Positions 33,675-46,957 are shown, counted from the first letter of the stretch. The stretch: 64,000 nt of DNA from Piliocolobus tephrosceles (GCF_002776525.5 NC_045438.1:145182095-145246094); one strand, 5' to 3'. The notes: generated by a model not told the origin, from the sequence alone. Program-made: numbers and translations.

Positions 33675-34916
33675 ATATTTAGATTTCAAGTGTTGTAACC
33701 TCAGAGGAACAAGGGTATCTCTTGATATTTAAAGAAAATAGTTCTAAAAGAAACAAAAATACTACAATGTTAAGTGAGTGATGAATTGAGGAATCCTAAA
33801 GTGTAATGAATATAAACATATTTAACATGAGTGTGATCTTTAGATCTGGCTTTCAGCGATGAGCTACTAAGGGCAAGTTCAGGTGTGTCTGTCACTCTGT
33901 AAGGCTGATGAGATCGTGTTTACAGTCACACACACATTCTGTAGTTTTGATATCAGACATCAAAACTGGCTATGAAGCCTATTGATTGGCTGGACTATGA
34001 GATATGTTTCAGATGTTTTTAGTTTGAGACAAAATAAAATATGTTTCAAACCAGAAATAGTTTTTTGGAAATTGGATGCATATTATTAATATGATTAACT
34101 ATCATTGTAATGGCACTTACTACAGAGGATTAGAAATTATTTCCAATAACTGTAAGTCATAGTTATAGCCTCTCTTATATCTATCTGCCTCTAACCACCT
34201 TTTTCTTTTTCCCTGTTGTACCATTCTCTGACCTTCCTCAGTGAATCACATACTCTTCTCTGATTTTACTACCATGGCTCTCTGTGTACCCTAAATTCTG
34301 ATCCCTCCCTTGATTTCTGTGGTACCTGTGTTGGTGTGGGAAATTCTCTCAGCCAATCACAGCCTTGGTAACAACCCCTGCTAATATTAAGTGTGCTTAC
34401 CTTCCCACTAAGAATAAAGGCCAAATTGGACCTACGCTCTGTCTGAGGTTTTTGGAGCTTTATCTGAAACATATATTTATGGTAAAAACTGAAGCTCTCT
34501 GTCTTGTTTTTGTACATTTTTGTTTGTCTTTAATCCGAAGTAATTGAATAGAATGAGAGTGGCATATTAATTAGTTTATAGATTACTCAGCACAACAAAC
34601 AGGTTAATTGAATGGTTAGTCAAATGCCCAAATAAGAGCTAGCCTATTTATTTAAAACATACAGGATTTTAATGTCTCTAACCTCTCTAAAGAAAGTCAG
34701 GTTCTCTATTACTAGTCATTATGACCACCTCCAAGCAGAATTTCTCAGGGTGCAATTTTACAGTTTATTTGTAATTGCCATATTCATGTCTGTATGTATC
34801 CGTAGCCTGATTTGTCCCAAAGCAGAGATGGTGACTTTTTTTTGCTCACCACTGTCTTACCAGAGTCCGGCATGCAGTCAATCTGGAGTAAATCAATTGA
34901 TAAATTGAGGTTCAGA
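33675..34916. other. Mostly unrecognised; possible LTR remnant near 34320-34490
   Basis: Around 34350 there is 'cagccaatcacagcc', followed by an 'aataaaggc' signal, reminiscent of a retroviral LTR, but no ends were found. The rest shows nothing recognisable. Confidence 0.35.
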
Positions 34917-35095
34917 AACAACTAGGTTTAAGCTCAGTTCAGCCACTTAATAGCCGCATGATCCTAGCCAGGTCCTATAACTACCCATGTCTGTGTCTCA
35001 CTTTGCAAAATTATTATGTGCAGCAATAAAAAGTGCATGACTGAAAGCAATATACAGATGTTAGTCATCATTGTAATGACAGTGTAATAATGAAC
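34917..35095 (+). mobile_element. MIR SINE
   Basis: 'ctcagttcagccacttaatagccgc', 'ctgtgtctcactttgcaaaatt', then 'gatgttagtcatcattg': MIR core to tail. From 35096 to 35789 nothing recognised. Confidence 0.75.
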
Positions 35096-35789
35096 GATGT
35101 ACAGGCTGCCAGGAAAGTAGTCACATGCAACTCAGCTAGTTTTGGTTTATCTGTATATTACATATCTTCCTTCTTTCGTCACAATGAATTTTAAGCAGAA
35201 CCAACATTCACTGAACACATAGCATGCATGTAAGTCCTGAATTGACCTCCAGAATGTTAGAAGGAAAGGTCAAGTCAGTGACAATGCAACCACATTTATT
35301 TCGTTGCTATTTCATGATAAGACACTGTTTTAAAGAAAGATAGCACATTGATAGAACTAGTGTGGTTGGTGCAGATAAAGTTTCATTTCCTACATGGAAT
35401 ACTGCCCCAGACTCCACTCTGTACATCTACAATTGATGATATCCAATTATTGTGGAAGGACCATGGGCATGTTGTGGCAGGTGCTTGTTAGAAAGGGCCG
35501 AGGTAACAGTCTCTGCCTGGAAGCAGAATTCCAAAACTGAGATCCTGGAGAGAGGGTGTTTGATGCAGGAAAATAAGGTCTATGAAAATGGAAGGTAATG
35601 AATATCTTTTGAGACTGCTGTAGGGCCTTTCCCCAAAACTTCAGAGATTACCAGTATAATAAATATGTGTGGAAAGTTCAGGTATAAGAAATAAAGGGCT
35701 AAACAGGGGCAAACAGAGAATGGGGATGAAATGAGAATGTTTCCTGAAACAATAAATGAGATCATAACAAATATGATCAGAAACGTTTT

Positions 35790-36165
35790 GGACTGAATTA
35801 TGTCCCTTCAAAATGTATATGTTGAAACCCTATCCACAATACTTCATACGTGACTGTATTTGTAGATGGGACCTTAGGTGTGGTAATTAAGATGAAATGA
35901 GGTCTTAGGGGTGGAGCCCTGACCTGGTGGGATTGGTGTGTATAGGAGAGAGAAAAAAAAAGAAGTGAGTGGTCTTTCTCTCTCCACACATGCACAGAGA
36001 AGAAACCATATGTGCAAGAAGACACCAAAAAAAGCAGCCCTGAGGGCACCTTGATCTTGCACTTCTAGCCTGCAGAACTGTGAAAAAATAAATTTCCATT
36101 GTTGAAGTCGGTCAGGCTGTAATATTTTGTTATGTCTGCCTGTGGTGTTATGATATATGTACATG
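35790..36165 (+). mobile_element. MLT1-type MaLR LTR, old
   Basis: 'ttggactgaattatgtccctt', 'gtggtaattaagatgaaatgagg', 'gcaccttgatcttgcacttct' and 'aataaatttccattgttgaa' follow the MLT1 order. Ends are worn. Confidence 0.75.
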
Positions 36166-36189
36166 TATTCGTTTTCATCCACGGTTCCT

Positions 36190-37360
36190 GGTTCATAATT
36201 CGCATAGCCCTTGTTAGTCTTTTGTTATAATCTTGGGTTCTTTAGGCTTCACGAGCAGGTCTGAGAAAACAGAATCTCTCTGCCCTTTTCCTGCCATCCT
36301 TTCATCTGTGCCAAGGCAGGACTTTATCTTCCCCTGCCTTTCTGATTATGGGTCTTAAAACCCTCCCCAGAGAGGGTCCTGCTCTTTACCCCGGGGGAAG
36401 GAATGCTGACATCCTGAAGTTTCCCTAAAAACCCAAGAGGGGCCAGGTGCAGTGGGTCACGCCTGTAATCTCAGCAATTTGGGAGGCCAAGGCGGGCGGA
36501 TCACGAGGTCAGGAGCTCCAGACCATCCTGGCTAACACTGTGAAACCCCATCTCTACTAAAAATACAAAAATTAGCCGGGCGTGGTGGTGGGCGCCCATA
36601 GTCCCAGCTACTCAGGAGGCTGAGACAGGAGAATGGCATGAACCTGGGAGATGGAGCTTGCAGTGAGCGGAGATGGAGCCACTGCACTCTAGCCTGGGCG
36701 ACAGAGCCGCACTCTTGTCTCAAAAAAAAAAAAAAAAACCTAGAGGACTACCCAAGAGGACTAGTAGGAGTCCTCTTCAAGGACTCCTGGCAGTTCAAGG
36801 AGCTTCCTGGCAGCTGAACACGTGGAGGTTCCAGTAGGGTGGTGCACCCCGGGAGGGCATGGAAGCTCCAGGTCCCTTCTCCCATACCTCACCTTATTCA
36901 TCTCTTTATCTGTATCCTTTGCAACATCCCTTATAATAAACCAGTGAATGTAACTAAGTGATCCCCTGAGTTCTGTGAGCCCCTCCAGCAAATTAATTGA
37001 TCCCAAAAAGGGGATCGTGGGATCCACCACTTGAAACCAGTTGTTCAGAAGTCCCAGAGGCTCAGACTTGTCACTGGTGTGCATGGCGAGAGGGCAGTCT
37101 TGGGGACTGAGCCCTCAGCCTGTGGGATCTGACGCTCTCTCTAGGTAGATGGCGTTGGACTTGAATTGGGGGATACCCGGCTGGTATCACGCTGCTTGGT
37201 GGTGGAGAGAAGAGAAACTCCTATACATTTGGTCACAGAAGTCTTCTGTGTCGATTGTTGTGGTGTGAGAACAGGCGAGAAACAGGATTTGAGAGTTTTT
37301 CCTGAAACACGCCCTTGGCTGTCTAACATGGAAAGTACAATTTAATTTTTCCAAGTTTAA
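36190..37360 (+). mobile_element. ERV LTR remnant split by an Alu
   Basis: Left piece 36190-36440 and right piece 36739-37360. The right piece has 'cccttataataaaccagtgaa' (polyadenylation signal), 'ctgtgagcccctccagcaaa', 'tgtgggatctgacgctctct' and 'acatttggtcacagaag', a layout I know from primate ERV LTRs, probably class I. I cannot name the family. Confidence 0.6.
36441..36738 (+). mobile_element. AluY inside the LTR
   Basis: Full-length body with an A tail of about 17 bases. 'acccaagagg' before and 'acctagagg' after suggest the target duplication. Younger than the LTR it splits. Confidence 0.93.
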
Positions 37361-37404
37361 AGAAGAAAAACTCAGGTCTCTGGATAAGTCACTAAGCACC
37401 GACG

Positions 37405-37825
37405 GTCTCTGACTTACTATGCTTCCACTCAGGAGATTTCAACTTTACAATGGTGCAAAAGCAATATACATTTAGTAGAAAACGCACTCCAATTTTTGAA
37501 TTCTGATTGTTTTCCTGGGCTAGTGATATGCCACAGATATCTTCTCCAGATGCTGGGCGGTGGCAGTAAGCAGCAGCTCCCGGTCAGCCACAGGATCATG
37601 AGGGTCAACACCCCTTACCCTACAATCCACTGTGATGCCATATGATTTTACCCAACCGTAAGCTAAAGTAAGTGTCTGAGTACATTTAAGGTGGGCTAAG
37701 CTAAGCTATGATACTCAGTAGGCTGAGTGTTTAATAACCCATTTTGACTTAGAATATTTTCAATTTATGATGGGTTTACTGGGAAGCCACTCCATCATAA
37801 TTTAAGGAGTGTCTATTACTAGATG
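37405..37825 (-). mobile_element. TcMar-Tigger MITE (MER8/Tigger7-like)
   Basis: 'gcagctcccggtcagccacagg', 'gtaagtgtctgagtacatttaaggtggg' and 'caatttatgatgggttta' are typical Tigger-derived blocks; the ends are diverged inverted repeats. Strand follows the consensus as I remember it. Confidence 0.65.
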
Positions 37826-38029
37826 AAGGTAGGTATATGAGGTATTATATTTCAAATCATTTTAACAGTGAAAAGAAATACAATATTAAATGAGATTTTA
37901 AAAAATATTGAGCAAGACAGTTTCCTCTGTTTTCCTGTGCTTTTTCCTGATCTTACATACAGCTCAACTTTTTCACAAAGGTCCTAGTATAAATCCCCAG
38001 ATGTACCGAATTGGTAGCCCACAGATCAC

Positions 38030-38165
38030 AGTTGTAGTTTAGGCTGTGACACAATCTTAAAGATCATCGTCATATCATTTACCTTTCTGGATCTCAGTTT
38101 CCTCCTGAGAGTAGTTCAGTTTCCTCCTTCTGAGAGTAGTTGGATTAGACTAACATGACTGATGT
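38030..38165 (+). mobile_element. MIR fragment with internal duplication
   Basis: MIR core 'ctttctggatctcagtttcctcc'; the phrase 'cagtttcctcc.tgagagtagtt' occurs twice in tandem. From 38166 to 38641 nothing recognised. Confidence 0.6.
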
Positions 38166-38644
38166 GTGAATGAATTTTATGCCAACTATAACAACAGAAG
38201 TCCATGGTGAAATATATTACAAATATTGCAACACTTCTTCTCAGAGCATTTTAAATGTTAAACCTGTAAGAAGAGGACCCAGTATTTCTCAAGTGTGCCT
38301 TTACCATACATCCCTGAAAAGAGACTGCCACTCATTGTCATTCACTTGGGGTCCCAAATTGTAAGATCCTTTATCCATGATATATTAGGATCCCATGAAG
38401 AGCTCTCCTCATGGTCCTTTGGCTGTTCATCCACAAAAGAAGAGGAATAACAAAGTATCTTTGAGATTTACACCACAGAAAATATATTTTAAGGAAACAC
38501 AATTATGCTATAGATCCTAAGGAAAGTGTATTTTAACATGGACTCCTCTAACTCCATACGCTGCTCTTTCATTCTCAGTAAAATTTTCCATTAGCCACTA
38601 GAACAATCCCTATTTCAATTAATTGGTTTCACTCTTCTTTTATA

Positions 38645-39030
38645 AACATAGGTGTGTCTCAGTCCTATTGGCCTACTTTAACAAAACACTATAGACTGGG
38701 TGGCTTATACGTAAAAGAAATTTCTTTCTCATTGTTGTGGAGGCTGGGAAGTTCAAAATCAAGGTGCCATCGTATTTGGTGTCTGATGAGAGCCTGTTGC
38801 TCTCTAATTCACAGATTGCACTTTCTAGCTGTGTACTCACATGGTGGAAAAAGGAAAGTGAGCTCTGGAGTCCCTTTTATAACGGCACTAATTTCTACTC
38901 ATGAGGGGTTTACCCTTATAACCTAACCACCTCCTAAAGTCCTAACCTCTTAATACCGTCACTTTATGGTTAAGTATCAACATTAATTTGGGGGAGATAC
39001 AAATATTCAGACTACAACAATGTGCTTTTT
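38645..39030 (-). mobile_element. MLT1-type MaLR LTR
   Basis: Reverse MLT1 order: 'ctatagactgggtggctta', 'gaggctgggaagttcaaaatc', 'cctaaccacctcctaaagtcc', 'acaaatattcagactacaaca'. Confidence 0.82.
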
Positions 39031-40539
39031 GTTTGGGGGTTTTGTGTTTGCTTTTTAGCATAGAATATATGCATGCAAACAGTGAAATGGAAGAAAATGC
39101 AGGCAACAGTGGGCAAGTTGTTATTTATAAATCAGAATTTGTCAGAATTATCTTAAGAGACAATTGTGGCACAGCCCCAATACCCAAGCACCATGAACTG
39201 TATTCTGTTGAGGTAATAATTACTGACTTGCATCATCATTCTCATCGTGGAAATACAGAACATAACAGTTCCTTGCTTATGATTGGTGCTGTGTGGTATA
39301 ATACAGCTTCTGTTCTTTAATCTGCCTTAAATGGTGCATAATTTACCAGATTTTCTTATACTTCGTTTTCTTAACCTTAGTAGAAACAGCTTCGGGTGGA
39401 CTCATTGACCATCAATCATAAATCAGCCCTTTATTGGTGAAGAGGTGAGATGGGTTAACAATGGATTTACTTGTAAATTGCGAATAGATAAATCTTTGTT
39501 CCCTCAAGGGTAGCAGTGTATTTATAGGTTGGGAGGCAGTTATTACTTTTCAAAAAGCACTTTATAGGAAGGTAAAGTCTTCAAGACCTTGGTGTTTATG
39601 ATCTCTGAAGCTCTTGTATCTGCAGAATTGTTGTAAAATACACTAATAAAATAAAATAGGATGTTGCTTTATATTTGCCTGTGTTACCACATGAAGTACT
39701 TATATAGGTAGAATAGAGGTTCTATAAAGTAAACTCATAACTAAAATTGAATTCTTTGGGGAAATCTGCCACTTTTTATTTACAGGTCTATAAGCCTAGC
39801 AGATAAAAGTAACTAAGAGAAAATATTGCAAAGATATTTCATATCACCTTACAATCAAGGTCCCTAAATGATCTGTAAGCATTTCCATCCCATAAACCTG
39901 TCTGGGAATCATTGTTGACTTGAGTATGTGGAATTAATCTCCTCATCAGCAATGACCTAAATCTACTTGCAGAGTAACATAAACCTGGGATATAGACCTA
40001 GTCTTTAGCTGGGTTATGGTTATATTATGACACACCAAAATACTCTTGACTGCAAAATAACAGAATAATTACTTTAGAAATTTGCTACATTAAAAACAAT
40101 AAAATTTGGCATATAAAATTGTGAGAGAGATCTCAGAGCAATATTAAAATCTGAATTAGATTTTTTTTAAAGTATGGAAAATTTCTTCTAACAAGAGTCA
40201 AGCAGTTTAAACATTTTGAAAGAAATGACTGAATCAGTTTTTGGATATTCTAAGCTATTTCCATTCCATCTAAGTCAGCTTTTTGGATAATCTATGCTAT
40301 TTTCATTCCATCAGAAAGCATTCAAACAAATAAAAACAACTTTGCTAGGCTATCAAGAATTTGGAAATTAGAAAACTTGTATATATTATATATACTGCAC
40401 AAATATGCTGTACTGTGTCATTTATTCACGTACTACTCAGATGAGGTGTTACATTAGGTGGGAGATGACCACATGATGCGTGCTGCCAACTCCTCAAACT
40501 TAAATCCTCCAGAGCTGATCTGTTCTACACTCTTCATAA
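39031..40539. other. AT-rich stretch, nothing recognised except a short tandem duplication
   Basis: A 41-bp imperfect tandem duplication lies at 40235-40275 and 40276-40317 ('ttttggatattctaagctat' / 'ttttggataatctatgctat'). Otherwise no signature. Confidence 0.5.
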
Positions 40540-41111
40540 ACCTGCCCCACCCACAGTCTTTCCACCTCAGTTGATGGCAGCTCCATCTTTCCAGTCGTTC
40601 AGGCCAATCATCTTGAAGTTATTCTTTGCTTCACTATTTCCCTCACCCCATATATCCAATGTGTCAGCAAATTCTGCTTACCTTTAGAATAGAACCACAA
40701 TGTGCCACCACCTTATCTCTTCCCTGAAACATAATACAATAGCTTTTTCCCAGGCTTCTTGCCTTCCTCTTCCAACCCCCACCAAAAGGTAGAAAACTTC
40801 TTTTCACACAATAGTGGGAGTGATCTTTTATAAAGTCTCTGTCAGATCATATCTCTCCTCTGCTTAAATTCCTCCAGTGACTCCCCATCTCACTCAGAAG
40901 AAGTCAATGAACTGGCCCCTCTTTATCTCTCTGATGCCATCACCTTCTCTCCACCAGGTCTATCCAGTCCACTGTGGTGTTCTTACTCCGTGCCATGTGC
41001 TCTCTGGCCTCAGGGCCGCTTCACCAGCTGCTTCCTTCCCTGCAGATCTCCCATGGTTAAATCATTCATCTTTGGTTCAATTGTTACCTTCTTCTTATAG
41101 TTGATGCTGAG

Positions 41112-41152
<41 letters not shown>

Positions 41153-41705
41153 AGATGGAGTCTCTCTCCGTCACCCAGGCTGGAGAGCAGTGGCAAGATC
41201 TCAGCTCACTGCAAGCTCTGCCTCCCGGGTTTACGCCATTCTCCTGCCTCAGCCTCCCGAGTAGCTGGGACTACAGGCGCCCACCACGCCTAGCTAATTT
41301 TTTGTATTTTTAGTAGAGACGGGGTTTCACCTTGTTAGCCAAGATGGTCTCCATCTCCTGACCTCATGATCTGCCTGCCTTGGCCTCCCAAAGTGCTGGG
41401 ATTACAGGTTGTGAGCCACCGCCCCAGCCCAGTCGAGAGTCATTATTTTAAATACAATGTAACTCCTAATCCTGCTTGGTCTCCCTTTCAGTGCTCTCCT
41501 TTTGAGATCTTCTTATCTTTTCAAGCACTTATCACCTTCAAACATACTCTGTTTGTTGTATTTACTGCATTATCTTTTTCTTCTTTCTGGAATGTAAGCC
41601 TCCTGAAGGCACCGATTTTTTTAAAATTTTACTTATTCTAAGTGTTTAAAACTGTACCGTATATACATAGTTTAAGTATTCAATAAACTCTTATTAAATG
41701 ATGAA
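40540..41705 (+). mobile_element. LINE-2 (L2) 3' region, split by Alu
   Basis: Left piece 40540-41115 and right piece 41431-41705. Landmarks: 'ttaaattcctccagtgactcc', 'ctggcccctctttatctctc', 'aatgtaagcctcctgaagg' and 'caataaactcttattaaatga'. No frame is left. Confidence 0.8.
41116..41430 (-). mobile_element. AluY-like, full length
   Basis: T run of over 30 bases at the left edge, complete body, also with 'gtttacgcc'. Short flanking 'gagac' / 'gagagtc' suggests the target duplication. Confidence 0.93.
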
Positions 41706-41894
41706 GCAAATACTGAAAGTATATAAATCTAAGAACTGCTCAAAAAACAATTGATGTTGTTGACCATTATCTCACTGTAACCTGGCTCGAAACAAAGAAA
41801 CATCATATACTTATAGATCTGACTAGAAACTTGGAATTCGGAAGATGTTTTCCAATATATTTTCTCAGTAGAGTGCATAAAAATATTATGAAGA

Positions 41895-42192
41895 TGGCCA
41901 GATGCAGTGGCTCACACCTGTAATCCCAGCACTTTGGGAGACTGTGGCGGGCGGATCACAAGTTCAGGAGTTCAAGACCAACCTGGGCGATATGGTGAAA
42001 TCCCATCTCTACTAAAAATACAAAAACTAGCTGGGCGTGGTGGGGGCACCTGTAGTCCCAGCTACTCAGGAGGCTGAGGCAAGAGAATTGCTTGAACACG
42101 GAAGGCGGAGGTTGCAGTGAGCCAGGATCATACCACTGCACTCCAGCCTAGGCAACAGAGCAAGACTCTGTCTCAGAGAAAAAAAAAAAAGA
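41895..42192 (+). mobile_element. AluS, full length
   Basis: 'ggccagatgcagtggctcac' to an A tail. Flanks 'aaatattatgaagat' and 'aaaattacgaagac' look like a worn target duplication. Confidence 0.93.
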
Positions 42193-42454
42193 AAATTACG
42201 AAGACAATAAATTGATTCGGCCAGATAAAGACAATGAGGCCAATGAGGTTAACAAAAGTGTACACAGGTCAATGTACCTGTAGTCGTGCAACCGGGAGAA
42301 ACTCCAGGTCTCCTGACTCCTGGTTCTTTTATGTTTTTGCTGGAGAGGTAGTAATCAAAATGTGGTTATTTTGATCTGTACCTCAGATTTTTTTAGCACA
42401 GGTCTGATCTTGAGGTAGGCTTCTAATGAACACATGATCATCTTTCTATGATAG

Positions 42455-42860
42455 GTGCCAGGCGAGGTGTCAGAGCCCCAGCATCGAGAAACAGTTGAGT
42501 CACAGGTTGGTAAGAAGAATGTATTGATAACAGTATAGGATTGAGAAAGAAAAGTTTATTAGAAAGCAAGAATGCCACAAAAGTGCAGTGGGGAGCCTCA
42601 GTGAGAGAGAACTAACCTCATGGAGGTGGATTTTTTTCTTATTGGTATTTATGGACCTTAAAATGGAGTTGATGAATAATTTGCATAATAAATTATTACA
42701 TTTGTAGAGATTTCGGTGCTATAATGTCAGCAAGAATTGCAAAATGAGTTTTGGCATGGAATTCCAGAGGTGTTACTTATAAAGCTGAAAGAGGCCTGGA
42801 ACCAGGTGCCGACTTAAGATACTGGGGAAGTTTAATTACTTCTAAAGTCTCCATGATGGA
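42455..42860 (-). mobile_element. Probable class I ERV LTR fragment
   Basis: The minus strand has 'tttctaataaacttttcttt' (polyadenylation signal) followed by 'gactcaactgtttctcgatg' and 'gctctgacacctcgcc', like the R-U5 part of class I LTRs. Ends and family are not determined. Confidence 0.45.
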
Positions 42861-44477
42861 CTGTTTGATTGTCACCAGGTGGTCTTTGCTCCCTCTAAAT
42901 GCTTCATATAAGGAGTTCAGTTGTCTCTGGAATCTGTTCAATGGTCACCACGTGATTTTCGCTCTCCTCAACAGCTAGCGTTATATTTCATCCAACTATT
43001 CAAGTTCAAAATCCAGCTACTCTTGTGTTCCTCTTTCATCCACATACTCTCTACCACCACCACTTACCCCCACCACACACACAAAAACATTTAATCAGTA
43101 AAGTCCTATTAGTATCTACTAAATTTATTTTTATTGTATTTTTCTCAACTCTTTTCAATTTCTCTAATTCAGAAAACAGGCATGTCTCTTCTAACTCTCT
43201 GAAAAAAAACTTCTCGCTCTTTTCTCCTTCCTTCCTGTTAGAATAAAGGAGCTGTATATATTTTTTCCAATTCAGGATAACTTCCTCTGTGTACAAGATG
43301 GGTTACACCCCTATTTCTAAGTACCTTTCCCTAGTGTATATCCCTTCTTCTTCCCGGTATCTTTTTCTCTCTGCTGATCCTTCCCATTGGCTTTTAAACT
43401 TGTGTCAATTCTTCATTACAAGATAAAATAAAGTAAAATAAAATATACACTCCTTTTGAATCTACATCCTTTTCTATTTACTGCCTTATCTTTTTTCTTG
43501 ACAAAGTTGTTTATACACTGTAACCACATTTTATCACTTTCCATTCTCTTCTGAACCATCTCCAATCTGGCTTCTGCCCTAATCTCCCCAGTAAAGCAGC
43601 TTCTGCTACTTTTCACTCACAATTTTTGCATCAAATTTGAACGCATATTTTCCATTTTTCAACTTAGTGGATTTCTTAAAACTTTGGTTAAACATTGAAG
43701 AGATATAAAAAAATGTATAAAAGCGATTTAATATCAGTGTATCCAACACACAGCTTAAAAAAATAAATTTCTACCATGGCATTTGAAATCCCCATGACTT
43801 CTCCCCATGTCCACTCCTTTTCAAACTTTCCTCAGGTGCATTTTCAAAATATAAAATAAAATATATCAAAGCAGGAAACCTAGTAAATATTAATTTATAA
43901 AGGCTTATTTTCATTGGACCACTATAAAGAATTTCTTGTTTTTGATGATCATTTTAAATTAAGTAATTGTATAGTGTTTTTATTTTTAAAACACTTTGAT
44001 CAATAATATGTTCTGTATGCTTTTGAATTAAATAATAATTAGTGTTGCAAAAGCTTCAAAATATGTATTCTTATTGGCTGCTACTGTGCAACAAGTATTT
44101 TATTTAAAAATCTATCTAGTTAACTTTGAGTGAACCTGTTCTCAGGCCAGATGACAAATAAGGAGTTTCTTAATATATTAATAAGGGATCACTCTCAAGA
44201 AAACAATTTCCATTCTTCCTATTTTTAGAATATAGTTTTCCCTGATGATACTGAAGTTCTGGCTTAACTTTATTTCAAAACCATTTATATCCCATTCTGT
44301 TTGTATGTTACCAAACATCTGGGATAAAAAAATGAGGAAAAAAAAACATATTTTTTCTTGAATTCAGAAAATTAGCACTTTATAAATCAAATTGTCAAAT
44401 AAAATGCACAGGATTTAGCAATATATTTGGTAGGTTTTGTAGAAATTGTTGCCTTGCAAAAAAATAGCAAGGCAATT
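42861..44477. other. AT- and pyrimidine-rich stretch, nothing certain
   Basis: 43490-43620 ('gaaccatctccaatctggctt') may be a piece of an ancient repeat. Nothing else recognised. Confidence 0.4.
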
Positions 44478-44960
44478 GTGATGATTAATTGTATGTGTCA
44501 ACTTGACTGGGCCAGAGAGTGCCCAGATATTTGGTTAAACACTATTCTCAGTGTGTCTGAGAGGATGTTTCTGGATGAGATAAACATTAGAATCAGTAGA
44601 CTGAGTAAAGCAAATTGCCTTCCTTGGTGTGGGTGGGTGTCGTTCAATCCATTGAGGGCCTGAATATAATAAAATGCTAAGTAAGAAAAAATTCTCTCTG
44701 CCTGTCTTTGAGCTGGGATATTTATATTCTCCTGCCTTCAGCCTCAGACTAAGACTATAACGTGTCTCCCATATCTCAGATCTGACTTCTCCCATGTCTC
44801 AGGTCTTTTGACTTAGAATGGAACTGCCATTGGCTCTCCTGGGTCTGAATTTCTCAGCCTTCATAATTATGTAAGCCTATTCCTTACAGTGAATCTTTTA
44901 TATACTTATATACAGTGTATCCTGTTGACTCTGTTTGTCTGGAGAATCCTGAGTAATACA
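44478..44960 (+). mobile_element. ERVL-group LTR, complete-looking
   Basis: 'tgatgattaattgtatgtgtc' start and 'ctggagaatcctgagtaataca' end, with the central 'gatgagataaacattagaatc'. A common mammalian ERV3/ERVL-type LTR; subfamily not named. Confidence 0.7.
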
Positions 44961-45039
44961 ACAATGCACAGAAAAAATATGTAGTTTAGTACATTAATCA
45001 GTTTTCCTAGATTATTCTATACTAGCAAAGGTTATTTCT

Positions 45040-45400
45040 ATGGTAAGAAAGACTTCAAAATCTTAATAATTTACAACAGTTGTTTGTTTGTGTATTTATT
45101 TATTTATTTTACCACAATTCCTATCCATGATGGGTTAATGGAAGCTCTGCTCCACAAATTCTCCATTTTGAATCCTGGCATCTACCAGGTCATGCTGGCC
45201 TCATGGGAAAATAAAGAACCTATGTAGTTACTCTTCAGGCTTCTGCGGGAAAGTGATATATGTCAGGTTCATTCACATTTCATTGACCAAAGCAAGTCAT
45301 ATGGCCAAGTCTGACTTCCATATTTCAGGGAGGTATAATTCTCTCATAAGAAGGGGCAGTAAATAATAGAAAACAATAAGGAAATCTTATACACCTAAAC
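45040..45400 (-). mobile_element. Ancient MaLR (MLT1) LTR, antisense
   Basis: 'ggaagctctgctccac', 'catttcattgaccaaagcaag', 'gtcatatggccaagtctgactt' and 'ggggcagtaaataat' in the reverse order of an old MLT1. Ends worn. Confidence 0.55.
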
Positions 45401-45544
45401 TTATATAGAAGATTATGATTAGTGCTTCATTTGCATAAGGGGATTTGGAGTCAGTGTCTTCCTTTGAGGCTGAATCAGAGAAGTGGATTCAAATGATAGT
45501 GCAGTTTCTAACAGTTAACTCGTTATTAATAAGTAATGTTTGTT

Positions 45545-45725
45545 TAATGTGAGTTGGCCTTGTGCTAGTGAATTCTACTTAGTATCAGTACTTCTAATAA
45601 ATATGCTTCTATTTTATAGATGAGGACGTTGTGGCTTAGAAATATTAAGTCAATTGTCCAAGCAGATATAGAAAATGAATGATAGAGTTTGAGATTACAC
45701 CCAGGCAACCTATTAGCAGAGGCTA
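45545..45725 (-). mobile_element. MIR SINE, antisense
   Basis: 'ttctattttatagatgagg', 'gtggcttagaaatattaag' and 'gagattacacccagg' follow the reversed MIR pattern. Confidence 0.7.
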
Positions 45726-45846
45726 TTTTTTAAACTTACATGAACCTTGGCAAGTCATATAAACAACAAAATAAGAGAGTTAAGCTAGATAATTTTTTAA
45801 GTTCTAAAAACTATATTCCTGGCACACTAATACATATATATATATT

Positions 45847-46130
45847 TTGAGACAGAGTCTTGCTCTGTCACCCAGGCTGGAGTGCAGTGGCATAATCTCG
45901 GCTCACAGCAACCTCCATCTCCCAGGTTCAAGTCATTCTCCTGCCTCAGCCTCCCAAGTAGCTGGGATTACAAATGCCCGCCACCACGCCCAGCTAATTT
46001 TTGTATTTTTAGTAGAGACGGGGTTTCACCATGCTAGCCAGGCTGGTCTTGAACTCCTGACCTCGGGTGGTCCGCCCACCTCAGCCTCCCAAATTGCTGG
46101 GATTACAGGTGTGAACCACCACGCTGGCCC
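45847..46130 (-). mobile_element. AluS, full length
   Basis: Left edge 'tttgagacagagtcttgctc' preceded by a TA run in place of a pure T tail. 'ctaatacat' and 'ataatacat' flank it. Confidence 0.93.
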
Positions 46131-46213
46131 ATAATACATACTTTTTAAGTAAATGAATTTTGAATTTATATGTTAAATACATCTCTGATTAATTATAAAA
46201 ACAAAAGCCTCTC

Positions 46214-46279
46214 TTTATGTAATCTGCTATAATGCATCAGAAAGATGCTTTATGTAATCTGCTATGATGCTCAGAAAGA
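46214..46279. repeat. 35-bp tandem duplication
   Basis: 'tttatgtaatctgctataat' + 'gcatcagaaaga' (46214-46245) is repeated at 46249-46279 with one substitution and a 1-base loss. Confidence 0.9.
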
Positions 46280-46548
46280 AACTTAATAGGAATTTGTGAG
46301 AAAGCATAAAGATTTACTAAGTTTAGTGCATCTTTTATAAATGTCAAACCCTAGCATGCTTCTAGGCAAAAGGGAGGCACCCAGTCAATCTTTATGGAAT
46401 AGAATGAGTGCATGAGTTAATGAGTGAATGCATGATGGAATAAGTGTCCCTTTTTGTGTCCCAGATCAACTTCCTGAACTCAGTAATTATCAGTGAGTTA
46501 ATCACTATTTAATGACATTATTTTTCTGATTATAGAAGTCTTCATTAC

Positions 46549-46957
46549 TGATGTGGTTAAATATTTGTCCCTGCCCAAATCTCATGCTGAATTGCAATCA
46601 CCAGTGTTGGAAGCAGGGCCTGGTGGGAAGCGTTTAGGCCAGGGCAGATCCCTAGTGGCTTGGTGGTGTGCTCGTGATAATTAGTTGAGGACTTGCGAGA
46701 TCGGGTTGTTTTAAAGTGTGTGGCTCCTCCCCTCACTCTCCCTCGTGCTCCTGCTCTTGCCGTGTGACAGGCCTGCTCCTGCTTCACCTTTTGCAGTAAG
46801 TAAAAGCTTCTAGAGGTCTCCCCAGAAGCCTAGCAGATGCTGATGACATGCTTCCTGTACAGCCTACAGAACAATAGACCAACCAAGACTCTTTTCTTTA
46901 TAAATTACCCCATCTCAGATTTTTTTTATAGCAACACAGAAGCAGCCTAGCATAATA
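46549..46957 (+). mobile_element. THE1-type MaLR LTR
   Basis: 'tgatgtggttaaatatttg', 'gcagggcctggtgggaagc', 'ttgtgccgtgtgacagg'-like block, 'atgcttcctgtacagcctac' and the end 'cctagcataata' follow the THE1 LTR. Confidence 0.85.

Noticed and set aside
34320..34490. Possible retroviral LTR (CCAAT and AATAAA signals)
   Set aside because: No TG...CA ends, no target duplication and no family match; too weak to call.
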